A stretch of 64,000 bases of DNA from Myxococcales bacterium (GTDB lineage: Bacteria; Myxococcota_A; UBA9160; UBA4427), in contig DUCN01000056.1 in NCBI GenBank assembly GCA_012959805.1, positions 1 through 64,000 of the forward strand, written 5' to 3'. The translations under genes and the position numbers were made by a program. Shown here piece after piece: positions 1 to 9,435 of this stretch (within the stretch, counting starts at the first letter, position 1; each line of letters starts with the position of its first letter). The notes below the pieces were generated by a model, which did no database searches, was not told the origin of the DNA, and saw only the letters and a list, made by a program, of their open reading frames with translations.

Positions 1-1
1 T

Positions 2-64
2 TTTGCAATCCGCGAGGGTGGACGCACGGTGGGTTCGGGTGTTGTCTCGGAAGTGATTGAGTAG
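2..64 (+). CDS. tuf: Elongation factor Tu, C-terminal end (partial)
   Basis: Only the last 20 codons are in the window; they read FAIREGGRTVGSGVVSEVIE and then TAG. This is the typical C-terminus of EF-Tu, the GTPase that delivers aminoacyl-tRNA to the ribosome. tuf directly before rpsJ is the common str-S10 order, so the ribosomal superoperon probably continues to the left with fusA, rpsG and rpsL. Confidence 0.93.
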   Translation, partial: FAIREGGRTVGSGVVSEVIE

Positions 65-144
65 CTGATCGAGTGACTTGACTGCGGCCATCAGCGATCT
101 GATGGTTGTTAGAAATAGCTGTTAGTTGGTTAGGAGTGCAGACC

Positions 145-462
145 ATGGCGGATGCCACGGCGACAAAGATTCGAATTCGGATGAAGGCCTACGATTACAA
201 GTTGCTCGATCAGAGCGCGGGTGAAATCGTGGATACGGCTGTTCGAACGGGCGCGCGTGTTGCGGGGCCGATCCCTCTTCCGACGAGCATTAACAAGTGG
301 ACTGTGCTTCGCGGGCCGCATATCGACAAGAAGTCGCGTGAGCAATTCGAGCTCCGCACGCACAAGCGACTCATCGACATTTTGGACCCGACGCCCCAAA
401 CCGTCGACGCGCTAATGAAGCTCGAGCTTGCAGCAGGTGTCGACGTGGAGATCAAACTCTAG
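145..462 (+). CDS. rpsJ: 30S ribosomal protein S10 (uS10)
   Basis: A 105-residue protein with the S10 core: IRIRMKAYD near the N-terminus, then PLPT and the [12 protein letters not shown] segment. S10 belongs to the 30S head and also forms the NusB-NusE antitermination pair. I chose the ATG at 145 because GGAG lies just upstream and the protein then has the usual family length; an in-frame start at 106 would add a non-conserved 13-residue leader. The next gene begins 2 bases after the stop and is rplD, not rplC, so L3 is missing from its expected place. Confidence 0.97.
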   Translation: MADATATKIRIRMKAYDYKLLDQSAGEIVDTAVRTGARVAGPIPLPTSINKWTVLRGPHIDKKSREQFELRTHKRLIDILDPTPQTVDALMKLELAAGVDVEIKL

Positions 463-464
463 TC

Positions 465-1133
465 ATGGCCACGATTGAAGTCGTTAATCAGGAAAACAAG
501 AAGGCGGGATCTCTGGATCTCTCTTCGGATGTTTTCGAGAAGGCGGTCAAGCCGCATCTCTATCATGCGGAAGTTCGGCGACAGCTCGCTGAGCGGCGCT
601 CCGGTACGCACAGTACCAAGAATCGAGCGCTGGTCTCGGGCGGTGGCGCCAAGCCTTATCGCCAGAAAGGGACGGGGCGAGCTCGGCAGGGAACGATCCG
701 CGCTCCTCAATTCCAGGGCGGTGGTGTCGTCTTCGGACCCGTTCCACGAGGTTATACGCACAAGCTACCCAAGAAGATGAGGCGCGCCGCTCTTCTCTCC
801 GCACTGTCTCAGTGTCTGGGCGATTCTGCACTGAAGATTGTCGACGACCTGCAGTTCGACGACTACAAGACCAAGCGCGTGATCGATACGTTGGCGGCCT
901 TGGGCCTGGATGCGACGTCGACGCTGATCGTGATTGATGAGCCGAGTGCCACGATCGAAGCTTCTGCACGCAATCTGCCAGGTGTGAGCGTTATTCGATC
1001 CGAAGGCGTGAACGTGTATGACCTGCTTCGACACAAGAGCGTCCTGATGACCAAGGCGGCGATCGAGAGGCTGCAGGCGCGGCTTCTCGCTTCGGGTGCC
1101 CATCAAGCGGCTGAGTCGGGAGATGCGGAATGA
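465..1133 (+). CDS. rplD: 50S ribosomal protein L4 (uL4)
   Basis: A 222-residue L4 with the long extended loop that lines the exit tunnel (KPYRQKGTGRARQGTIRAPQ, about residues 65-84) and the globular C-terminal domain. L4 is an early 23S rRNA-binding assembly protein; in some bacteria it also represses the S10 operon through its leader RNA, which I could not test here. It follows rpsJ by 2 bases and overlaps rplW by 4. In almost all bacteria rplC sits between rpsJ and rplD; here it does not. Confidence 0.97.
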   Translation: MATIEVVNQENKKAGSLDLSSDVFEKAVKPHLYHAEVRRQLAERRSGTHSTKNRALVSGGGAKPYRQKGTGRARQGTIRAPQFQGGGVVFGPVPRGYTHKLPKKMRRAALLSALSQCLGDSALKIVDDLQFDDYKTKRVIDTLAALGLDATSTLIVIDEPSATIEASARNLPGVSVIRSEGVNVYDLLRHKSVLMTKAAIERLQARLLASGAHQAAESGDAE

Positions 1134-1417
1134 ACCTGCATGATGTGATCCAGCGTCCAGTCGTGACGGAGAAAAGCAGTATCGCCCGCGAAGAGGCGAA
1201 CATCGCAACGTTTCGCGTCGACCCAAGCGCCACGAAGTTGGAGATTCGAAATGCCGTCGAGCAGCTGTTCGAAGTGAAGGTCAAGAACGTGCGAACAATG
1301 CAGCAGCCCGGGAAGAAGAAGCGGGTAGGCAAGACCGTCGGTCGAAAGCCGGCATGGAAGAAGGCGATCGTTGAGCTGGCGGAAGGCCAGTCGATCGAGT
1401 TCTTCGAGGGAGTCTAA
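1130..1417 (+). CDS. rplW: 50S ribosomal protein L23 (uL23)
   Basis: A 95-residue L23 starting at ATG in an ATGA overlap with rplD. The N-terminal LHDVIQRPVVTEKS motif and the conserved EVKVKNVRTM segment are present, with the basic loop GKKKRVGKTVGRKPAWKKA. L23 sits at the polypeptide exit, where trigger factor and SRP dock. The length is typical and the gene is translationally coupled to rplD. Confidence 0.97.
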   Translation: MNLHDVIQRPVVTEKSSIAREEANIATFRVDPSATKLEIRNAVEQLFEVKVKNVRTMQQPGKKKRVGKTVGRKPAWKKAIVELAEGQSIEFFEGV

Positions 1418-1420
1418 GAA

Positions 1421-2251
1421 ATGCCGGTCAAGAAATATAAGCCGACTACGCCGGGCCGACGGAATATGAGTGTTTCGGATTTTGCCGAGATCACTCGCGG
1501 CACTTCCGAACGGTCATTGACTTCGGGCCTTGTCAAGAAGTCTGGTGGTCGAAACGCGAACGGTCGAATCACTGCCTATCATCGTGGCGGTGGTCATAAG
1601 CGAAAATATCGTCAGATTGATTTTCGACGCAACAAGGTCGAGATTCCCGCTCGAGTTGCCGCGATCGAATACGATCCGAATCGATCCGCGAATATTGCGC
1701 TCCTTCACTATGTGGACGGCGAGAAGCGTTACATCCTGTCACCGGGTGGACTGAAAGTGGGAGACCGCGTCGTTTCGTCCGCCGAGGCAGAAATCCATCC
1801 AGGCAATGCTCTACCGCTCTCGCGAATCCCCCTCGGTACACACCTCCATGCGATCGAGATGAAGCCGGGTAAGGGCGCGCAACTCGTTCGCTCCGCCGGG
1901 ACAAGCGCGCAGCTCATGGCGCGTGAAGGCAAGATGGCGACGCTTCGTTTGCCTAGCGGCGAGATGCGGATGGTTCACATCGACTGCATGGCGACCGTTG
2001 GCGAGGTCGGTAACTCAGAACATGAGAATCAACGAATCGGCAAAGCGGGTCGGTCCAGGTGGCTCGGCAAGCGTTCCACTGTTCGTGGTGTCGCAATGAA
2101 TCCAGTTGACCATCCGATGGGTGGCGGCGAAGGCCGTTCCTCCGGTGGCCGGCATCCGTGTACACCCTGGGGCAAACCGACCAAGGGTGCAAAGACGCGA
2201 AATAACAAGCGGTCGGACAAGTACATCGTCAAGCGACGAGGGAAGAAGTAG
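1421..2251 (+). CDS. rplB: 50S ribosomal protein L2 (uL2)
   Basis: A 276-residue L2, the usual length. It has the N-terminal [11 protein letters not shown] start, the RNA-binding OB and SH3-like core, and the C-terminal [14 protein letters not shown] segment with the conserved His next to the peptidyl-transferase centre. L2 is needed for subunit association and peptidyl transfer. It starts 3 bases after rplW in the same operon. Confidence 0.98.
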   Translation: MPVKKYKPTTPGRRNMSVSDFAEITRGTSERSLTSGLVKKSGGRNANGRITAYHRGGGHKRKYRQIDFRRNKVEIPARVAAIEYDPNRSANIALLHYVDGEKRYILSPGGLKVGDRVVSSAEAEIHPGNALPLSRIPLGTHLHAIEMKPGKGAQLVRSAGTSAQLMAREGKMATLRLPSGEMRMVHIDCMATVGEVGNSEHENQRIGKAGRSRWLGKRSTVRGVAMNPVDHPMGGGEGRSSGGRHPCTPWGKPTKGAKTRNNKRSDKYIVKRRGKK

Positions 2252-2266
2252 GAGAGGTAGAGAAAA

Positions 2267-2542
2267 ATGGCACGTTCGCTCCGAAAGGGTCCCTTCATCG
2301 AGCCGAGTCTTCAGAAGAAGGTCGACAAGCTCACAACCGGTGGTGGCAAGGGCGTCATCAAGACTTGGTCAAGAAGGTCCATGATTACCCCCGATTTTGT
2401 TGGACTCACTTTTCATGTTCATAACGGCAAGCTCTTTATGCCGGTCTTCGTAACGGAAAACATGGTTGGGCATCGCCTTGGTGAATTTGCGCCCACGCGT
2501 AAGTTCACGGGTCACGCCAGTGCCAAGAAGGTCAAGCGTTAA
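2267..2542 (+). CDS. rpsS: 30S ribosomal protein S19 (uS19)
   Basis: A 91-residue S19 with the hallmark start [10 protein letters not shown] and the later motifs [14 protein letters not shown] and [11 protein letters not shown]. It binds 16S rRNA in the head together with S13. A clear GGAGAGG ribosome-binding site precedes the ATG. Its stop overlaps the rplV start by one base, so the two are probably coupled. Confidence 0.98.
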   Translation: MARSLRKGPFIEPSLQKKVDKLTTGGGKGVIKTWSRRSMITPDFVGLTFHVHNGKLFMPVFVTENMVGHRLGEFAPTRKFTGHASAKKVKR

Positions 2543-2889
2543 TGGACGTGAAAGCTGCTCTCAATAATTATCGAGTCAGTCCGCAAAAGGCGCGATTGGT
2601 CGTGAATCAGATTCGAGGAAAGGGTGTCGAACAGGCGCTCAATCTTTTGATGTTGTCTCCGAAACGAGTGGCCGAGCCGATTGCAAAGCTGCTTCGGTCG
2701 GCGGTCGCCAACGCGGAGCAGAAGAACGAGAACCATCACGCCGGGATCGAAATAGACAATCTCATTGTGTCGACGATCTTTGTCGACGAGGGAACGAGCA
2801 TGTGGCGAATCAGACCGCGTGCTCAGGGTCGAGCGTCTTGGATTCAGAAACGCAGCAGCAAGATCAACGTCGTTCTTTCGGAGCGCTAA
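2542..2889 (+). CDS. rplV: 50S ribosomal protein L22 (uL22)
   Basis: A 115-residue L22 with the conserved RVSPQKARLVVNQIRGK region and the C-terminal beta-hairpin (RPRAQGRASWIQKRSSKI) that reaches into the exit tunnel. It overlaps rpsS by one base (TAATG). A gap of 79 bases follows before rpsC; it holds only a short GC-rich inverted sequence (GACCTGAGGTC) and no gene. Confidence 0.97.
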   Translation: MDVKAALNNYRVSPQKARLVVNQIRGKGVEQALNLLMLSPKRVAEPIAKLLRSAVANAEQKNENHHAGIEIDNLIVSTIFVDEGTSMWRIRPRAQGRASWIQKRSSKINVVLSER

Positions 2890-2968
2890 CTTTTCATTTT
2901 CGCGACCTGAGGTCGCGAGGCACGCATGACGAAAATCATGTATGGGCATAGCTAAAGGTCGATAAAGC

Positions 2969-3649
2969 ATGGGTCAAAAGGTTCATCCTTACGGTTTCCG
3001 AGTCGGCACCCTCTACGGGTGGCAATCCAATTGGTTCGCTGAGAAGCACTACGCTGAACAGCTCCAAGAGGACGTGAAGATTCGAGCCTTCATCAAGAAG
3101 AAGCTCTATCACGCGGGAATCTCCAAGGTCGTCATCGAACGGACCGGCGAGAAGATCGTGATCAACATCCATACCGCTCGACCAGGAATCCTGATCGGTA
3201 AGCGTGGTGCCGAGGTCGACGTTCTTCGAAAAGAATTGAAGGCCTATACGGCTCGAGATATCTTCATCAACATCAAAGAGATTCGGAAGGCAGAGCTCGA
3301 CGCGCAGCTAGTCGCTGAGAACATCGCCACCCAACTCGAGCGACGTGTGGCTTTCCGACGTGCGATGAAGAAGGCGATGATTTCGACGATGAAGTTCGGT
3401 GCCGAAGGCATTCGAATTCAATGTTCTGGTCGATTGGGCGGAGCGGAGATGGGTCGTCGCGAGTGGTACCGAGATGGCCGCGTTCCGCTTCACACGCTGC
3501 GCGCTGAGATCGAATATGGGTTCGCCGAGGCCCGGACGACGTACGGCGTGGTCGGCGTGAAATGTTGGATTTTCAAGGGCGAAGTGGGCGACCGCGAACT
3601 CAAGCGCGGACCACTTTCCCAAGACCACCGATCCGAGGCTCCGAGGTAG
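2969..3649 (+). CDS. rpsC: 30S ribosomal protein S3 (uS3)
   Basis: A 226-residue S3 with the [13 protein letters not shown] start, a type-II KH domain with its GKRG loop ([15 protein letters not shown]) and the C-terminal domain [21 protein letters not shown]3 forms part of the mRNA entry tunnel with S4 and S5. Length and motif order are normal. Confidence 0.98.
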   Translation: MGQKVHPYGFRVGTLYGWQSNWFAEKHYAEQLQEDVKIRAFIKKKLYHAGISKVVIERTGEKIVINIHTARPGILIGKRGAEVDVLRKELKAYTARDIFINIKEIRKAELDAQLVAENIATQLERRVAFRRAMKKAMISTMKFGAEGIRIQCSGRLGGAEMGRREWYRDGRVPLHTLRAEIEYGFAEARTTYGVVGVKCWIFKGEVGDRELKRGPLSQDHRSEAPR

Positions 3650-3652
3650 AAA

Positions 3653-4063
3653 ATGCTCCAACCGAAAAAAGTCAAGCATCGGAAGATGTTCAAGGGGCGC
3701 AATCGCGGTAAGGCGATGCGCGGAAATACGCTGGCCTTTGGAAATTTCGGCCTTCAAGCGATGACGTCCGGATTTCTCACGGCGCGACAGATCGAGGCTG
3801 CGCGTATTGCGATGACTCGTCATGTCAAGCGTGGCGGGAAGGTGTGGATTCGCGTCTTTCCCGATAAGCCGATCTCAAAGAAGCCCGCCGAAACCCGCAT
3901 GGGAAAGGGTAAGGGCAACCCGGAAGCGTGGGTCGCTCCCGTGAAGCGGGGCCGCGTGCTCTATGAAATGGAAGGCGTCGATTCAACGATCGCACGCGAG
4001 GCACTTCGACTGGCCGCGCACAAGCTGCCAATCCGAACACGATTCGTACAGCGGGAGGGCTGA
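3653..4063 (+). CDS. rplP: 50S ribosomal protein L16 (uL16)
   Basis: A 136-residue L16 with the start [19 protein letters not shown] and the conserved [20 protein letters not shown] segment. L16 binds near the A site and the peptidyl-transferase centre and is a late assembly protein. It lies 3 bases after rpsC and 3 bases before rpmC. Confidence 0.98.
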   Translation: MLQPKKVKHRKMFKGRNRGKAMRGNTLAFGNFGLQAMTSGFLTARQIEAARIAMTRHVKRGGKVWIRVFPDKPISKKPAETRMGKGKGNPEAWVAPVKRGRVLYEMEGVDSTIAREALRLAAHKLPIRTRFVQREG

Positions 4064-4066
4064 AAG

Positions 4067-4264
4067 ATGAAGGCATCTGAACTTCAGACTCTCTCGGAGT
4101 CTGAACTCGAACAAAAGGGACGAGAGCTCCGCGATGAACTCTTCAATGCAAAGATTCGGCGAGCGACCGAGCAGCTGGAGAACACCGCGATACTCGGGGA
4201 ACTTCGAAAAGATGTTGCTCGAGTCGAGACTCTTTTGACCAAGAAGCGCGAGGCGGGAAAGTGA
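4067..4264 (+). CDS. rpmC: 50S ribosomal protein L29 (uL29)
   Basis: A 65-residue, two-helix L29: [20 protein letters not shown] followed by the [19 protein letters not shown] segment. It lies near the exit tunnel next to L23. The gene is in the canonical position between rplP and rpsQ and overlaps the GTG start of rpsQ by 4 bases (GTGA). Confidence 0.95.
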   Translation: MKASELQTLSESELEQKGRELRDELFNAKIRRATEQLENTAILGELRKDVARVETLLTKKREAGK

Positions 4265-4524
4265 ACGAACGAGGAAGTCGACGGACACTGGTTGGCACTG
4301 TTGTAAGTAACAAGATGGACAAGACCGTCGTGGTGCGGGTCGAGCGTCTTGTTAAGGACCAGCGTTACAAGAAATATATTCGCCGCTATTCGCGGTTCAT
4401 GGCTCATGATGAAGCCAACGCATGCACGGAAGGGGATCAGGTGCGAATTATCGAGCATCGCCCGCTGTCCAAGCGCAAGCGATGGAAGGTTCAAGAGACC
4501 CTGGAGAAGGCCACGTCGGTCTAG
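4261..4524 (+). CDS. rpsQ: 30S ribosomal protein S17 (uS17)
   Basis: An 87-residue OB-fold S17 starting at GTG in a GTGA overlap with rpmC. The conserved [19 protein letters not shown] and [11 protein letters not shown] motifs are present. S17 is a primary 16S rRNA-binding protein. A gap of 97 bases follows before rplN, unusually long for this operon, with no credible gene in it. Confidence 0.97.
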   Translation: MNERGSRRTLVGTVVSNKMDKTVVVRVERLVKDQRYKKYIRRYSRFMAHDEANACTEGDQVRIIEHRPLSKRKRWKVQETLEKATSV

Positions 4525-4621
4525 ATCAAGCTCGTAATCGCCAGTCCTCGACGAAATCGATCATGAGACGAAGTCAGTCCAAAGACGATCTGAGTCGCGG
4601 GATGGGCAAAGGGATAGAACA

Positions 4622-4990
4622 ATGATTCAAGCCGAATCGACATTGCAGGTAGCCGACAATTCCGGTGCACGAAGAGTGAAATGTATTCGTGTGCTGGGTG
4701 GTTCGCGCAGACGATTTGCATCCGTTGGTGACATCATCGTAGTCGCGATCAAGGAAGCCATTCCGAATGCACGAGTCAAGAAAGGCGAAGTGCGTCGCGC
4801 CGTGATCGTGCGTACGAAGAAGGCCATCTCGAGGCCGGATGGAACGCATATCCTCTTCGATGAGAATGCTGCGGTTCTGATAGGCAAGGACAAGGAAGTC
4901 GTTGGGACTCGTATCTTTGGCCCGGTCGCCCGCGAGTTGCGGTCCGCTGGATTCATGCGGATTGTTTCGCTGGCACCGGAGGTTCTCTGA
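4622..4990 (+). CDS. rplN: 50S ribosomal protein L14 (uL14)
   Basis: A 122-residue L14 with the start [19 protein letters not shown] and the C-terminal FGPVARELR segment. It forms intersubunit bridges and is where the silencing factor RsfS binds in other bacteria. The next gene is rplE, 2 bases downstream; the gene normally between them, rplX (L24), is not here. Confidence 0.98.
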   Translation: MIQAESTLQVADNSGARRVKCIRVLGGSRRRFASVGDIIVVAIKEAIPNARVKKGEVRRAVIVRTKKAISRPDGTHILFDENAAVLIGKDKEVVGTRIFGPVARELRSAGFMRIVSLAPEVL

Positions 4991-4992
4991 TC

Positions 4993-5565
4993 ATGTCGGA
5001 TGAGACGACTGCAGTTGTGTCGACCGAGCCACGCTTGCGACAGCAATACAAGGATACGATCGCGCCGAAGCTCCAAGAGGAGTTCGGCTACAAGAATGTC
5101 AATCAGATTCCACGCGTCGATAAGATCGTTGTGAATGTTGGTCTTGGAGAGGCGACGGTCAATCCCAAGCTTCTTGATCGAGCGATGGAAGAGCTTGCTC
5201 TGATCACCGGTCAGAAGCCGATTCTACGACGTGCAAAGAAAAGCGTGTCGAATTTCAAGCTTCGAGAAGGTCAGGCTATCGGCTGCACCGTTACGCTTCG
5301 TGGTGTGCGGCAGTGGGAATTCCTGGACCGCTTGCTCAGTGTGGCACTGCCGCGAGTTCGAGATTTCTCCGGCGTTTCACCCAAGGCTTTCGACGGGCGT
5401 GGGAACTACACGTTCGGCGTACGAGAACAAACCATCTTTCCCGAGGTCGACTACGACAAGGTTGAGAAGGTGACTGGAATGAATGTCACGGTCGTGACGA
5501 CGGCACAAACAGATGCCGAAGCAAAGGCATTGTTGACGCATTTGGGAGTTCCGTTTCGGCAATAG
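4993..5565 (+). CDS. rplE: 50S ribosomal protein L5 (uL5)
   Basis: A 190-residue L5, slightly long because of a short N-terminal extension ([11 protein letters not shown]). The conserved core includes [11 protein letters not shown], the [13 protein letters not shown] loop and [16 protein letters not shown]5 is part of the 5S rRNA particle with L18. It is preceded by rplN with no L24 between, and followed by a 63-base gap and rpsH with no S14 between. Both usual neighbours are therefore missing. Confidence 0.97.
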   Translation: MSDETTAVVSTEPRLRQQYKDTIAPKLQEEFGYKNVNQIPRVDKIVVNVGLGEATVNPKLLDRAMEELALITGQKPILRRAKKSVSNFKLREGQAIGCTVTLRGVRQWEFLDRLLSVALPRVRDFSGVSPKAFDGRGNYTFGVREQTIFPEVDYDKVEKVTGMNVTVVTTAQTDAEAKALLTHLGVPFRQ

Positions 5566-5628
5566 GCGCCGCCGCCGATAGGCAGCGACGCATAGCGGCG
5601 GACGGATTTTCAAGGGAGAACACAAATC

Positions 5629-6024
5629 ATGATGACCGACCCTGTTGGTGACATGTTGGCCAGAATTCGAAATGCGGGCGGCGCGCGCCATGCGCAGATG
5701 AACTGCCCCGCATCGAGACTGAAGCTTGCCGTCGCATCCGTATTGAGCGCCGAAGGTTTCATCGGCGCGGTCAGCACGGATACAGACGAGAAGAAGCCGA
5801 CGCTGACCGTCGATCTTCGGTATCAGGATGACGGTAAGCTGATGATCGAAGGAATGCGCCGCGTGAGTAAGCCTGGCCGACGCGTATATGTTGGAGCGGG
5901 TGAAGTAAAGCAAGTGCGCGCTGGCTTGGGGATGTCGGTTCTGTCGACATCCAAGGGCGTGCTCTGTGATCGTGATGCGCGCGCTGCCAAGGTTGGCGGC
6001 GAAGTGATTTGTGAGGTCTGGTAG
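5629..6024 (+). CDS. rpsH: 30S ribosomal protein S8 (uS8)
   Basis: A 131-residue S8 starting MMTDPVGDMLARIRNA with the C-terminal signature GLGMSVLSTSKGVL. S8 binds the central domain of 16S rRNA and in E. coli represses the spc operon. A GGGAG ribosome-binding site precedes the ATG. The 63 bases upstream are GC-rich with GCCGCC and GGCGGC runs that could pair, but they are too short for rpsN. Confidence 0.97.
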   Translation: MMTDPVGDMLARIRNAGGARHAQMNCPASRLKLAVASVLSAEGFIGAVSTDTDEKKPTLTVDLRYQDDGKLMIEGMRRVSKPGRRVYVGAGEVKQVRAGLGMSVLSTSKGVLCDRDARAAKVGGEVICEVW

Positions 6025-6026
6025 AG

Positions 6027-6563
6027 ATGTCCCGAGTTGGTAAGCAACCGATCACCATTCCGGACGGGGTGACAGTGAACGTCGAAGGCGCAGAGGTCCT
6101 GGCCAAGGGGCCGAAGGGCACCCTTCGAAGTCCGGTCCCGACAGGAATTGGCGCCAAGGTGGAAGACGGTCGGCTCGTATTCGAGCGGCCCGATGACACG
6201 AAAGAATCGCGGGCGCGTCATGGACTCGCGCGAGCTCTGGCCAACAACATGGTCGTAGGAGTGAGCACGGGCTTCGCAAAGCGTCTTGAGATCGAGGGCG
6301 TCGGGTATCGCGCCGACGTGAAGGGTAAGGTGCTGAATCTGCTTCTTGGATTCTCACATCCCGTCGCGATGGACATTCCGGAAGGCCTGACCGTGAAGGT
6401 CGAGGCGAATACGACGCTCGACATCGCAGGCGCAGACAAGCAGTTGGTTGGACAGTTCGCCGCTGACGTGCGGTCGCTGCGTCCGCCGGAGCCCTACAAG
6501 GGCAAAGGCATTCGGTATCACGACGAACACATTCAACGAAAGGTCGGCAAGTCCGGCGCCTGA
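6027..6563 (+). CDS. rplF: 50S ribosomal protein L6 (uL6)
   Basis: A 178-residue L6 with two homologous RNA-binding domains. The start MSRVGKQPI and the C-terminal signature PEPYKGKGIRY are clear. L6 lies near the sarcin-ricin loop and the factor-binding site. It starts 2 bases after rpsH; a 57-base gap follows before rplR. Confidence 0.98.
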   Translation: MSRVGKQPITIPDGVTVNVEGAEVLAKGPKGTLRSPVPTGIGAKVEDGRLVFERPDDTKESRARHGLARALANNMVVGVSTGFAKRLEIEGVGYRADVKGKVLNLLLGFSHPVAMDIPEGLTVKVEANTTLDIAGADKQLVGQFAADVRSLRPPEPYKGKGIRYHDEHIQRKVGKSGA

Positions 6564-6620
6564 GTTTTTTCGATCAGCGTCGCAGCCCGCGTCGCAGATT
6601 AGAGCAGTTTCGAGGACGAT

Positions 6621-6989
6621 ATGAAAAAGAAGATTCCGAATGGAAAGCGTCGAGCGTGGCTTGCGCGGAAAGCACGAACACGGACTACGCTCGAGCGAAG
6701 CGACCGGGTTATGCTGACCGTCTTTAGAAGCTCAAAGCATACCTATGCTCAGCTTGTCGAGAATATCTCGGGCAAGACGCTTGGGTCTGTGTCTACACGC
6801 GATCGCTCGCTCGTTGATGCGAGCGCTTCAGGAAATATGGACGCCGCCAAAAAGGTCGGCGAGGCGATTGCAAAGATTGCAAAAGAGAAGAGCATCGATC
6901 AGGTGGTCTTCAATCGAAACGGATTCCTCTTCCATGGCCGAGTCAAGGCTGTGGCAGAAGGAGCACGCGAAGCGGGGCTTCAGTTCTAA
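6621..6989 (+). CDS. rplR: 50S ribosomal protein L18 (uL18)
   Basis: A 122-residue L18: a basic N-terminus ([13 protein letters not shown]), then [14 protein letters not shown] and the C-terminal [24 protein letters not shown]. It binds 5S rRNA with L5. An ATG with a nearby GAGGA ribosome-binding site starts the gene. rpsE starts 1 base after the stop. Confidence 0.97.
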   Translation: MKKKIPNGKRRAWLARKARTRTTLERSDRVMLTVFRSSKHTYAQLVENISGKTLGSVSTRDRSLVDASASGNMDAAKKVGEAIAKIAKEKSIDQVVFNRNGFLFHGRVKAVAEGAREAGLQF

Positions 6990-6990
6990 T

Positions 6991-7497
6991 ATGGCATCTG
7001 TTATTCAATCATCGCTCTTGAATCCGAATGACTACGAACTCAACGATCGTGTCATCTATATCAATCGCGTCTCCAAGGTCGTAAAGGGTGGCCGCCGATT
7101 CAGCTTTTCCGCTCTCGTTGTCGTTGGCGACGGACAGGGAACCGTGGGTGTCGGCCTCGGCAAGGCGGGCGAAGTGCCCGAAGCGATCCGTAAGGGCGTC
7201 GAAAAGGCGCGGAAGAGTCTGATCCAGATCCCGCTGATCGATGGGCGAACGCTGCCCCATGATGTCATCGGCATTTCCGGCGCTGGCCGAGTTCTCATGC
7301 TCCCGGCCTCTCCAGGTACCGGCGTTATCGCAGGCGGCCCTGTTCGTGCCGTTGTTGAGTCTGCGGGTGTCAGCGATATCCTGACGAAGACCTTGGGTAC
7401 GAATACTCCGCGGAACGTCGTCAATGCGGTCATGGCCGGACTCAGTGCGCTTCGTGATCCCGAGGAGCGCTTGGCACAGCTCGGGCGGACCCGGTAA
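6991..7497 (+). CDS. rpsE: 30S ribosomal protein S5 (uS5)
   Basis: A 168-residue S5 with the double-stranded-RNA-binding N-terminal domain ([20 protein letters not shown]) and the S5 signature [20 protein letters not shown]5 contributes to decoding accuracy and the mRNA entry pore. I placed the start at ATG 6991, directly after rplR; a longer in-frame reading upstream lies inside rplR and is not conserved. The stop overlaps rpmD by one base. Confidence 0.97.
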   Translation: MASVIQSSLLNPNDYELNDRVIYINRVSKVVKGGRRFSFSALVVVGDGQGTVGVGLGKAGEVPEAIRKGVEKARKSLIQIPLIDGRTLPHDVIGISGAGRVLMLPASPGTGVIAGGPVRAVVESAGVSDILTKTLGTNTPRNVVNAVMAGLSALRDPEERLAQLGRTR

Positions 7498-7685
7498 TGG
7501 CTCCGAAGAAGACTGTCAAGATTCAGCAGATTAAAAGCATTATTGGTTATACCGAGCGGCAGCGTGCAACGATGCGCGGTCTCGGCCTTCGTCGGATACG
7601 GCACGTCGTGGAACTCGAAGACACGGATGCCGTTCGCGGAATGATCGACAAGGTGAGCCACCTCGTCGTAGTCCTGGAGAGCTAA
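7497..7685 (+). CDS. rpmD: 50S ribosomal protein L30 (uL30)
   Basis: A 62-residue L30 with the conserved [22 protein letters not shown] pattern running through residues 13-34. L30 is small and not universal among bacteria, and its position between rpsE and rplO is canonical. It overlaps rpsE by one base (TAATG). Confidence 0.95.
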   Translation: MAPKKTVKIQQIKSIIGYTERQRATMRGLGLRRIRHVVELEDTDAVRGMIDKVSHLVVVLES

Positions 7686-7689
7686 AACG

Positions 7690-8127
7690 ATGTTGAATGA
7701 ACTAACGCCTCGACCCGGTGCACAGCATCGGCGTAAGCGAGTTGGCCGTGGTCCTGGATCAGGTAAGGGCAAGACTTGCGGTACCGGCGTCAAAGGGCAG
7801 GGCACGCGATCCGGTAAGAAAATCAAGCCATGGTTCGAGGGTGGCCAGATGCCGCTCTATCAGCGTGTGCCTAAAAAGGGATTTCACAACCGCTTCCGGG
7901 TTGAGAACGAGATTGTGAACGTCGGCGACCTTCAGGTCTTCGGCGAGGGTGCAACGGTCGATGCGAAGGCCCTGCAAGCCCGTGGTTTGATTCGAGGCTC
8001 CGGCAAGCCGGTCAAGGTCTTGGCAGAAGGTGATGCGCCGAAGGGAATCAAGCTGACCGTGAACAAGATCAGCGGTGCGGCGAAGGCAAAGATCGAAGCT
8101 GCAGGCGGAAGCGTGAAGAGAGACTAG
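7690..8127 (+). CDS. rplO: 50S ribosomal protein L15 (uL15)
   Basis: A 145-residue L15 with the glycine-rich basic N-terminus (RRKRVGRGPGSGKGKTCGTG) that threads into 23S rRNA, and a C-terminal globular domain ending in the conserved ISGAAKAKIEAAGG. secY begins immediately after the stop, so the two are almost certainly co-transcribed. Confidence 0.97.
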   Translation: MLNELTPRPGAQHRRKRVGRGPGSGKGKTCGTGVKGQGTRSGKKIKPWFEGGQMPLYQRVPKKGFHNRFRVENEIVNVGDLQVFGEGATVDAKALQARGLIRGSGKPVKVLAEGDAPKGIKLTVNKISGAAKAKIEAAGGSVKRD

Positions 8128-9435
8128 ATGATCACAGCGTTCCAAAATATCGCACGAATCGAAGAACTTCGAAAACGGATTCTCTTCACGTTGGCCATGC
8201 TCGCGGTCTATCGCGTCGGATGTATCGTCGTTACGCCGGGCATCAACGGCAACGTGATTCGTCAGTTCTTCACCGATATGCAAGGAACGATGTTTGGACT
8301 GTTGAATGTCTTTTCGGGCGGGGCGATGGAATCCCTGTCCATTTTTGCATTGGGCATCATGCCCTATATCAGCGCGTCGATCATTTTTCAGCTGTTGACC
8401 GTGGTCGTTCCCGCTCTCGAGCGACTCAAGAAGGAAGGCAGCGAGGGGCAAAAGCGCATCACGCAGTGGACGCGCTATGCGACGATTGGCCTTGCGCTCT
8501 TTCAGAGTTTCTTGATGGCAAAGGCGCTCGAGGGCGGCCAGTTCGGACTGGGTGCCGTGCTAGAGCCTGGCCTGGCCTTCGAGATCACGACAATGATTAC
8601 GTTAACGTCGGGAACAGCCTTCATCATGTGGCTCGGCGAACAGGTGACTGAACGCGGAATCGGAAACGGAATCTCGCTGATCATCTTTTCGGGAATCATC
8701 GTCGGATTGCCGTCCGGGATTTCGAACGTGATCGACCTCGTTCGGACAGATCAATTCAGCATTCTTGAAGTCCTCTTTCTCGGTGCGATCGTGATTGGTG
8801 CAATTGCCTTCGTCGTCTACGTCGAGCGTGGGCAGCGACGGATTCCGATTCAGCACGCACGTCGGGGTGGTGGCACGGCGGCCTCTTCGAGCATGAGCTA
8901 TTTCCCGCTTCGCGTGAATAGTGCAGGCGTGATTCCGCCGATCTTCGCGTCGTCGCTGCTCATGTTTCCGATGACGATTCGCCAATACAGCGATAATCCT
9001 ACGATTCAGCGGTTCATTGATGATTGGATGAATCCCGGCAGCTTGGTCTACAACGGCGTCTATGTCGCACTGATCATCTTCTTCTGCTTCTTCTATACGT
9101 CGATCGTCATCAATCCCGACGACGTTTCTGAGAACATTAAGCGCTCTGGTGGATACATCCCCGGTGTTCGCCCCGGTCGCAAGACTGCGGAATATATTGA
9201 TGCCGTACTGTCCAGACTAACACTTGTCGGCGCCATCTATGTCGCGGGGATCTGTGTTTTACCGGTGCTCTTGTCTCAGCGGATGGGCGTTCCGTTCTAT
9301 TTTGGTGGAACAGCACTCTTGATCGTCGTGAGCGTCGCCATGGATACGATGGGTCAGATTGAGGCGCATCTGGTTTCGAGAAAATATGAAGGCGTCGGCA
9401 CATCCGGACGCGTGCGCGGAAGGCTAGGTCGGTGA
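8128..9435 (+). CDS. secY: Preprotein translocase subunit SecY
   Basis: A 435-residue SecY, the membrane channel of the Sec translocon. Ten hydrophobic segments are visible. Family motifs include the ALGIMPYISASIIFQLL segment (TM2), the cytosolic YVERGQRRIPIQHARR loop, RVNSAGVIPPIFASSLL, and the C-terminal loop NIKRSGGYIPGVRPGRKTAEY that contacts SecA and the ribosome. Its last 4 bases overlap the GTG start of adk. Confidence 0.98.
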   Translation: MITAFQNIARIEELRKRILFTLAMLAVYRVGCIVVTPGINGNVIRQFFTDMQGTMFGLLNVFSGGAMESLSIFALGIMPYISASIIFQLLTVVVPALERLKKEGSEGQKRITQWTRYATIGLALFQSFLMAKALEGGQFGLGAVLEPGLAFEITTMITLTSGTAFIMWLGEQVTERGIGNGISLIIFSGIIVGLPSGISNVIDLVRTDQFSILEVLFLGAIVIGAIAFVVYVERGQRRIPIQHARRGGGTAASSSMSYFPLRVNSAGVIPPIFASSLLMFPMTIRQYSDNPTIQRFIDDWMNPGSLVYNGVYVALIIFFCFFYTSIVINPDDVSENIKRSGGYIPGVRPGRKTAEYIDAVLSRLTLVGAIYVAGICVLPVLLSQRMGVPFYFGGTALLIVVSVAMDTMGQIEAHLVSRKYEGVGTSGRVRGRLGR

